Positions 59,100 through 64,000 of a DNA stretch of 64,000 nucleotides are shown here, in pieces. The notes under the pieces are model-generated. The model did no database searches. It saw nothing but the letters and a program-made list of their open reading frames with translations, and was not told the DNA's origin. The stretch is from Bradyrhizobium sp. C9 (GTDB taxonomy: Bacteria; Pseudomonadota; Alphaproteobacteria; Rhizobiales; Xanthobacteraceae). Numbering within the stretch: the first letter of the stretch is position 1; the number at the start of each line of letters is the position of its first letter. The stretch spans positions 62,001 to 126,000 of the forward strand of contig NZ_NWTG01000003.1 in NCBI RefSeq assembly GCF_002532045.1. The letters are read 5' to 3'. The translations under genes and the position numbers were made by a program.

Positions 59100-59963
59100 C
59101 TAATGGGTGAGCAGTATCTCGACTGCGCGAGGCAATCCAATCGCAAGCGGCGTCAGGCCCTGCTCGCGCAGAAAGCGGAGCTCATTGCGTGAGAGCGCAT
59201 CTAGATCAACGATCGCATAGTGGGTTTTGGCTGTACGCTTGATGATTTGCCGGGCATAGCTACGCAACAGCTGGTCGTTGAACCGACAGCCGATGAAGAG
59301 AAAGCTCTGTCCGATCCGCCTTTCTTTGATGATGTCCGGAATCGGTGTCTGGATGTCGATTTCGGTCAGCACCTCGACATAGTCCGCGTCGGAGATCAGG
59401 AAGTTCTTTGCCGGCTGCACACCGCCATGCGGCTTGTACAGCACCGTCGCCCAGCCATCCGCCACGACACCGTCGACCGCTTGGCCAATCGAGTCATAAA
59501 AGCGATACCAGCGATTCTCGCCAATGCTGGCGCGGGTGATACCCTGCACTTCGCCCCATCCATCGCGCTTATCCAACGCCCCGCGCATCGCGCCATCATA
59601 CCATGTATCGACTATGATGGGCAGCGACAGAGACGCAAGATGATCGTGCAAGGCGGTCGGCTCGACCGGCCGAGCGAAGGCCTGCGCCATCAATGCCGTC
59701 ACGGTGGAGCGATGTTTGCTGATTTCGATGTGCTGCGCCGCGGCCCATGCATTGCTCTTGGCCCGTCGCGGCAGCGCGACCTTGCTGGCGAAGAAAGCAG
59801 ATAACGCCTCAGGCGTCGTCGGCACATCGGGTCTGGACAGTTCAGCAAGGCCAGGACCGATATAGGGAACAATGCTCGCGGCCCTCAGCCCGGCAGCAAC
59901 GTCCGCGAGAATGGCCTTAGCATCGGTTGCGTTGACAAAATCGATTTGCACGGGCGCATTCAC
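59100..59963 (-). CDS. SIR2-like domain protein in the nifS operon
   Basis: This 287-residue protein has the features of SIR2-like NAD-binding proteins: [14 protein letters not shown] near the start (the glycine-rich nucleotide loop), [10 protein letters not shown] (the position of the catalytic histidine region) and [20 protein letters not shown] near the end. It is translationally coupled to nifT: its GTG start overlaps the nifT stop. The substrate is unknown. SIR2-like domains elsewhere cleave NAD or deacylate proteins; here the operon suggests a role linked to nitrogenase maturation or control. Confidence 0.75.
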   Translation of the reverse strand: MNAPVQIDFVNATDAKAILADVAAGLRAASIVPYIGPGLAELSRPDVPTTPEALSAFFASKVALPRRAKSNAWAAAQHIEISKHRSTVTALMAQAFARPVEPTALHDHLASLSLPIIVDTWYDGAMRGALDKRDGWGEVQGITRASIGENRWYRFYDSIGQAVDGVVADGWATVLYKPHGGVQPAKNFLISDADYVEVLTEIDIQTPIPDIIKERRIGQSFLFIGCRFNDQLLRSYARQIIKRTAKTHYAIVDLDALSRNELRFLREQGLTPLAIGLPRAVEILLTH

Positions 59964-60184
59964 GGATCGTCACCGTTTTCGCCTCGTTTCTTGGCATTGA
60001 TTGTCACCGGTAAGCGCGTATCGGTCGCCATCTGCGGCAAATCGAGCACCCAGCCATTGGCTATTTTGATCCAGCCGCCCCATAGCGTCTCGTGCTCGGA
60101 TTCCACGATCGACTGTTCGAGATCCTTTTTCGGCACGTAGATCGACAGGCCCGAGTCCGGAGCGCGGCGAATCATGATCTTCAC
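59960..60184 (-). CDS. nifT: NifT/FixU protein
   Basis: This 74-residue protein has the NifT pattern ([20 protein letters not shown], then [18 protein letters not shown]). The GTG at 60184 is chosen because it gives the family start and overlaps the nifS stop (GTGA). The gene is common in nif operons, but its role is not known. Confidence 0.88.
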   Translation of the reverse strand: MKIMIRRAPDSGLSIYVPKKDLEQSIVESEHETLWGGWIKIANGWVLDLPQMATDTRLPVTINAKKRGENGDDP

Positions 60185-61386
60185 GAGCTCAACTCCCTCG
60201 ACTGCCGCGCATAGCTGGCCAGACTGGCCGATCCCCGCAAATTGGCGCGCAGGCGAGCCACGATGTCGCATAGTACGCACACGACCTCATCGACCTCCGC
60301 AACAGAGGTTTCACGCGACAGAGAAAAGCGCACCGCGCCGCGCATACTCCGCTCCGGCACCCGCATGGCGCGCAGAACATGCGATGGCTCCATTGAGCCG
60401 GACTTGCAGGCTGCCCCCAGCGACACTGCAATGCCCGCACGATCGAGATGATGGACGATTGCTTCGCTTTCAAGATCATCGAACGCGATGTTGGCCGTGT
60501 TGGTTAGCCGGTTGCTAGTATCGCCGAGCACCGCGCACTCGCCGCTGCGCAAAATCCCCTGCTCCAGGCGGTCGCGCAACGCACCAATGCGAACACGCTC
60601 CGGCTCGAGCCGCTCCACCGCCAGCTCCGCAGCTTTTCCAAGACCAACGATGCCAGGGATATTCTCAGTACCGCCGCGGCGTCGACGTTCCTGTGATCCG
60701 CCCCAAATCAGCGGCCGGAATTTTGTCCCTTTGCGCAGATAGAGCGCGCCAATCCCTTTTGGGCCATGCAGCTTGTGCGCCGAAAGCGACAGCATGTCGA
60801 TCGCACTGTCCTTCAGGTCGACGCGTTCCTTACCGACGGCCTGGACCGCATCGGTGTGAAACAGCGCGCCTGCCTCACGGGTCAACCCGGCCAGAAACTC
60901 CACGGGAAAAATCGTACCGGTCTCGTTATTGGCCCACATGGTCGAGACGATCGCCGTGCGGGGCCCGAGCGCGCAGCGAAACGCCTCGATGTCGAGCCGG
61001 CCGCGGGAATCTACCGGTATGATATGTGTCTTGACGCCTTTCGGCGCCAATTGCTCGACCAGGGAAAGGATGGCGGAGTGCTCAACCGAGGTGGTAACGA
61101 TCTCGTCACGGCCTTCCTGGCTCGCAAGCGCCGAGAGGATGGCAGCATTATTTGCCTCGGTCCCACCTGAGGTAAAAATGATCTCATGATCGTCGGCATT
61201 CCCCAACAGATCCTGCAAGCTACGGCGCGCCTGCTTCAGCGCGGTTGCGGCCTCGCCGCCAAAGGCGTGGCTGGATGAGGCATTGCCGAATCGCTCGGTG
61301 AAGTAAGGCAACATGGCTTGCACGACGGACGGATCAGTCCGCGTCGTCGCGTTGTTATCGAGATAAATCGGCACCTGATCCCCCAC
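60181..61386 (-). CDS. nifS: NifS, cysteine desulfurase
   Basis: This 401-residue PLP enzyme takes sulfur from cysteine for nitrogenase iron-sulfur clusters. The cofactor lysine is in SLSAHKLHGPKGIGALYL and the catalytic cysteine in GAACKSGSMEPSHVLRAM. The start IYLDNNATTRTDPSVV is typical. It is coupled to nifT downstream. Confidence 0.95.
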   Translation of the reverse strand: MGDQVPIYLDNNATTRTDPSVVQAMLPYFTERFGNASSSHAFGGEAATALKQARRSLQDLLGNADDHEIIFTSGGTEANNAAILSALASQEGRDEIVTTSVEHSAILSLVEQLAPKGVKTHIIPVDSRGRLDIEAFRCALGPRTAIVSTMWANNETGTIFPVEFLAGLTREAGALFHTDAVQAVGKERVDLKDSAIDMLSLSAHKLHGPKGIGALYLRKGTKFRPLIWGGSQERRRRGGTENIPGIVGLGKAAELAVERLEPERVRIGALRDRLEQGILRSGECAVLGDTSNRLTNTANIAFDDLESEAIVHHLDRAGIAVSLGAACKSGSMEPSHVLRAMRVPERSMRGAVRFSLSRETSVAEVDEVVCVLCDIVARLRANLRGSASLASYARQSRELSS

Positions 61387-61392
61387 TCAATC

Positions 61393-61689
61393 TCACGCCT
61401 TGGCTGCTGCAGCAACCGGGATGAAACGGACGAATTCGCCGAGTCTCTCGACAAGCCGCGCCTGAACGCCTTCCAACGATCCGCTCAAAAGCTCGCAAAA
61501 CGCGCTGCCACCAACGCAGACCATGTTCCTGCTGCCACCGATCCGGATCACTCGACTGCTGTCACCCCGTTGCAGAATGGATCGGATCTTCTCGAGTACG
61601 GCGCGAATGCGCGGTCTTCGGCCGTTCACGGCGGCCTGCAATTGCCTGAGTTGCTCTGATTCGGCCGACATGCTCGATGTCTCTTCCAT
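61393..61689 (-). CDS. small conserved-type protein between iscN and nifS
   Basis: This 98-residue protein has an amino-terminal helix (EQLRQLQAAVNGRRPRIRAV) and a carboxy-terminal part ARLVERLGEFVRFIPVAAAA. A single cysteine pair is spread out (NMVCVGG, SAFCELL). A start six codons in (SAESEQLR) is possible. I do not recognise the family. It lies one base after iscN and six before nifS, so it must be co-expressed with iron-sulfur assembly genes. Confidence 0.65.
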   Translation of the reverse strand: MEETSSMSAESEQLRQLQAAVNGRRPRIRAVLEKIRSILQRGDSSRVIRIGGSRNMVCVGGSAFCELLSGSLEGVQARLVERLGEFVRFIPVAAAAKA

Positions 61690-61690
61690 A

Positions 61691-62011
61691 TCAGCTGAAC
61701 GATTTTCCGCAGGAGCAGCTCGAGGTGGCGTTCGGGTTGTGAAAGGTGAAGCCTGCGCTCTCCAGCGCCATCACGAAGTCGATGGTTGTTCCGACCAGAT
61801 GTTGATGGCTCTTGTCGTCGACAAACACCTTCAGGTCACCGCACTCAATCACTTTGTCGTCGGGCTTCGGTTCCTCAACCAGACCCATCGTGTATTTGAA
61901 CCCGTTGCAGCCGCCTGCCTCGACCATAATGCGCAGGCCGCCAGCTGGCTGTGTCGATGATGAAATCGCACTCTTGACCGCATTCACCGCGCTATCCGTC
62001 AGGTTGATCAT
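61691..62011 (-). CDS. iscN: IscA/HesB-type iron-sulfur carrier (IscN)
   Basis: This 106-residue A-type carrier has the three conserved cysteines: EAGGCNGFKY and the terminal CSCGKSF. It receives or delivers iron-sulfur clusters for nitrogenase proteins. Such genes next to nifS are called iscN (or iscA-nif) in rhizobia. It is first in the operon, 37 bases after a sigma-54 promoter. Confidence 0.92.
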   Translation of the reverse strand: MINLTDSAVNAVKSAISSSTQPAGGLRIMVEAGGCNGFKYTMGLVEEPKPDDKVIECGDLKVFVDDKSHQHLVGTTIDFVMALESAGFTFHNPNATSSCSCGKSFS

Positions 62012-62047
62012 GGCTTATCCTTCATCTGCTTAGGACTGCGTGCTCTT

Positions 62048-62063
62048 GGCAAGTCATGTGCCA
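62048..62063 (-). promoter_or_regulatory. sigma-54 promoter of the iscN-nifS operon
   Basis: On the minus strand TGGCACATGACTTGCC fits the -24/-12 consensus with a C instead of A/T at the last position. Confidence 0.85.
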
Positions 62064-62123
62064 GCGCGCAGACATTTGATGATGCTTGCCTTTTCGGGCC
62101 ACGCCTGTTGACTTTGGTACTCG

Positions 62124-62139
62124 TGTCGAATTTCGGACA
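62124..62139. promoter_or_regulatory. NifA UAS shared by divergent promoters
   Basis: TGTCGAATTTCGGACA is TGT-N10-ACA. It lies 61 bases from the iscN promoter (minus) and 75 bases from a candidate sigma-54 promoter on the plus strand, so it could serve both. Confidence 0.82.
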
Positions 62140-62213
62140 AGGCTGCTTCAGGCTGTCGGTGCCCATTTCACGCCTTTTCCTTCCCGGCTATGCCGCAGAC
62201 CGCTGCACATGGG

Positions 62214-62229
62214 CGGCAAGCAATTTGCA
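62214..62229 (+). promoter_or_regulatory. candidate sigma-54 promoter of the divergent gene
   Basis: CGGCAAGCAATTTGCA has GG and GC ten bases apart and a perfect TTGCA; the -24 element is imperfect (CGGCAAG). It is 59 bases before the next start. Confidence 0.6.
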
Positions 62230-62287
62230 TTGCATCTCGCACCGACGCCGAAGCGTTGGTGAAACGCTTAGATCGAGGAACGTTCTA

Positions 62288-62878
62288 ATGACTGCAATCG
62301 AGAACACCGCACTCGGCAGACTTGAGAAGGAGGGTCGCCTGCTCAATGCCGTATTCAAAGGCGGGACCATTAAGCCTGGGCGGTTCGGCTTTCGCGGTGA
62401 CGTCGCACTGAAATTCCAAACCCAGGTCGCGGACGAGAAGCGGCCGCCGGACTATTCGATCGAACAAGTTTTGACCATCGCCCATGATGGAGAGCGAACC
62501 ATTCCGGTGCTAGCCGGCTATCTGCATTCCTTCGCCTATCTTGCCGACGTTGCAGGCGTGCTGGACGGCGCGTTAAGCCCCGACGGCAGCTACTTCATGT
62601 TCTGCAACAACATAGATCTGCTGGCGAAATACCGAGTCAGGCTTGGCGATGCCACTTTCCACGTCCTTCCGTGCGACGAGTCCACAGTTTGGAAGGAGAT
62701 GATGGACCTGGTCGGAATCAACAAGGACGACATCAAGAAGCTCGATTCAGGTGGCAAGCTGGATTACCTGCTCGATGCGGCAAAGAATCTGGATCTGTCC
62801 TGTGATGAGATCTCGTACGAAGATGGGCTGAAGAGGATGGAACCCGTGAAGAATCGAAACGAAAATCGGCCGGTCTGA
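62288..62878 (+). CDS. unknown protein divergent from iscN
   Basis: This 196-residue soluble protein begins TAIENTALGRLEKEGRLLNA after Met at 62288, chosen because GAGGAA precedes it. Middle segments such as SFAYLADVAGVLDGALSPDG and MFCNNIDLLAKYRVRLG look well ordered. I do not recognise the family. The shared NifA site and sigma-54-like promoter suggest it belongs to the NifA regulon. It ends nine bases before the convergent Rieske gene. Confidence 0.65.
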   Translation: MTAIENTALGRLEKEGRLLNAVFKGGTIKPGRFGFRGDVALKFQTQVADEKRPPDYSIEQVLTIAHDGERTIPVLAGYLHSFAYLADVAGVLDGALSPDGSYFMFCNNIDLLAKYRVRLGDATFHVLPCDESTVWKEMMDLVGINKDDIKKLDSGGKLDYLLDAAKNLDLSCDEISYEDGLKRMEPVKNRNENRPV

Positions 62879-62887
62879 GCGCTGGCT

Positions 62888-63283
62888 TCATTCATCAAAA
62901 GGCGTATCGTCTTCGACAAGACGCACGCCGACGACACAGATATCACCATCCAGAACTGTCAAGGCGATCGGCGTGAGCGCTCTGCCCTTGCACGGACCTT
63001 CGACGCACCGGCCAGTGCCAAGTTCGAAGGTCGATCCGTGTTTACCGCACATCAGCCGGACGCCGTATGGATCGAGGAACTCGTTCCGCTCCCAGTCCAA
63101 ATTAACGCCGTTGTGCGGGCATCTATTGAGATAACCGAGCACCGTCTTGCCCCAGCGCACCACAACGATAGACCACGGCCGCTGATTGCCGTCGTGATCG
63201 ACGATCATAAGACGGAATCCCATGGCCCGGCGGCTTGGAATGTCGCTAAGACCGCAAATCGCGTAAATGGCGTCTGACTGCAT
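62888..63283 (-). CDS. Rieske-type [2Fe-2S] protein 2
   Basis: This 131-residue soluble Rieske protein has RCPHNGVNL (CxH) and MCGKHGSTFE (CxxH). It is closely similar in plan to the Rieske protein ending the nifB operon; both end in IALxVxxGDxCxxGxxLxEDD. It is probably an electron carrier; partner unknown. A TGT-N10-ACA lies 42 bases upstream, but I found no sigma-54 promoter between them. Confidence 0.9.
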   Translation of the reverse strand: MQSDAIYAICGLSDIPSRRAMGFRLMIVDHDGNQRPWSIVVVRWGKTVLGYLNRCPHNGVNLDWERNEFLDPYGVRLMCGKHGSTFELGTGRCVEGPCKGRALTPIALTVLDGDICVVGVRLVEDDTPFDE

Positions 63284-64000
63284 TCATTGCTCGTCGAATA
63301 CGACGACACGCTTCATATCACCTGTGTCAACAATGCGACAACCGTAGGAGCTCGCCAGATTGGCTCCGCATTGTAGCACTCGAGACGTAAAAGCTCGCCT
63401 GTACAACAACTCACTCGCGTTGGTGCATGATGAGACGAATCCCGCGCAAGCATTGATCTTCTAGCCTTTCGAAGGTTCCGCTTTCGTCCACAGTCAGGCG
63501 AGTCGCATCGCACTGCGGAATGGTGTGGCTGTCTACGGTATGTGACGAAGCACACCGTCTCTTTGTATTCTCGATCTTCGCATGTGCATAGATGTGCTTG
63601 CGTTTGCGGGCCTGCGCAGCTTGACTGATGAGAATGATGCATTTCAACCAAGACTGGCGAAAATGCAGGGACTGCTGAATGCTCCGCAGACGCCGCATTG
63701 ACCGCCAGCTAACAACGCCGCACGCGTCGTTGCTGCAGTCGATCTAATAGCTCGCAGCGAGGCACGCCTTAAAGTCGGCGTGCCCGCTGTTGGCGGTAAC
63801 CGCGGTCACCGCCAAAATCATCCTTGGGCGCACACCGGGAGCGTGCGCCTCATCAGGCCATAGCCTTCGCTGGCGCGCGCAATCCACGAAACGCCAGCCA
63901 TTTCCTGCCGGCTCCCGCGACTTACAGCTGCTCTACTCTGTGTGCATCCCCGCAAGGGCGCGCTCCAAGTAGTAGTATGCTGTCGATTCATCTTCGTCAG
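63284..64000. other. spacer at the window end, no gene supported
   Basis: Short frames on both strands lack support. It contains the TGT-N10-ACA candidate at 63325-63340 and a hairpin at 63761-63784. The region may continue into a gene beyond the window. Confidence 0.35.
63761..63784. terminator. 8-bp hairpin near the window end
   Basis: GGCACGCC and GGCGTGCC form a perfect 8-bp stem with an eight-base loop; no T-run follows. Possibly the terminator of a gene outside the window. Confidence 0.45.

Noticed and set aside
63325-63340. TGT-N10-ACA upstream of the second Rieske gene as a NifA site
   Set aside because: No sigma-54 promoter lies between it and the gene, and it is too near the start. 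Such a pattern occurs by chance about once per 4 kb.

Overview
The window looks like part of the symbiosis island of a Bradyrhizobium species. It combines a rhizobial type III secretion (T3SS) gene block with host-directed effectors and a long, compact nif/fix region. The nif/fix genes have sigma-54 (-24/-12) promoters and NifA upstream activating sequences (UAS, TGT-N10-ACA). Spacers between blocks are long, AT-richer and littered with decayed coding sequence, as expected of an accessory island. No rRNA, tRNA, CRISPR array or intact insertion sequence was seen.

Layout. 1-7 kb: a decayed, repeat-rich stretch; a class I ribonucleotide reductase operon (nrdA-nrdB, minus strand) led by a clear cobalamin riboswitch; an IS6-family transposase remnant; and a SAM methyltransferase. 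8-16.3 kb: T3SS genes nopX (translocator), then nopC-nopA-sctD(y4yQ)-sctX-like-sctY-like-rhcV-y4yS-like, with tts boxes before nopX and before nopC. 16.4-24.4 kb: a phasin, a ferritin-like diiron protein, a pair of M16 peptidase-family proteins (y4wA/y4wB type) and two adjacent P-loop ATPases of unknown role. 24.5-29.2 kb: two effector-type genes on the minus strand, an IpaH/NopM-type LRR E3 ubiquitin ligase with its own tts box and a nine-repeat SKWP (RipS-like) protein, with a small TTG-start ORF between them. 30-36 kb: small ORFs, a diheme cytochrome c peroxidase with a consensus sigma-54 promoter, and a secreted dipeptidyl peptidase IV. 37-41 kb: a sigma-54-driven operon of a secreted unknown, a ModC-like ATPase and a DUF2478 protein; then sigma-54-driven ahpC-ahpD.

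41-63.3 kb is the nitrogen fixation region, almost all on the minus strand: fixBCX; nifV-nifW; nifH-nifQ (two UASs and a sigma-54 promoter); a divergent ArsC/Spx-like nitrogenase-associated gene; an OmpW porin with a perfect FixK/FNR box; a thioredoxin-like [2Fe-2S] ferredoxin; the nifB operon (nifB-fdxN-LRV-like/nifZ-nifZ2-DUF3024-DUF6129-degT-like-small ORF-Rieske); and the iscN operon (iscN-orf-nifS-nifT-SIR2-like), which shares a UAS with a divergent gene of unknown function that converges on a second Rieske protein.

How it fits together: the T3SS genes deliver effectors to the legume cell early in symbiosis. The nif/fix genes build the MoFe cofactor (nifB, nifV, nifQ, nifS, iscN, nifZ, nifW), supply electrons (fixBCX, ferredoxins, Rieske proteins) and protect or feed nitrogenase in the low-oxygen bacteroid. 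Peroxide defence (ahpCD, cytochrome c peroxidase) and a molybdate-type ATPase appear wired into the same sigma-54 control. Most functional statements rest on motif recognition by eye; no database search was run.
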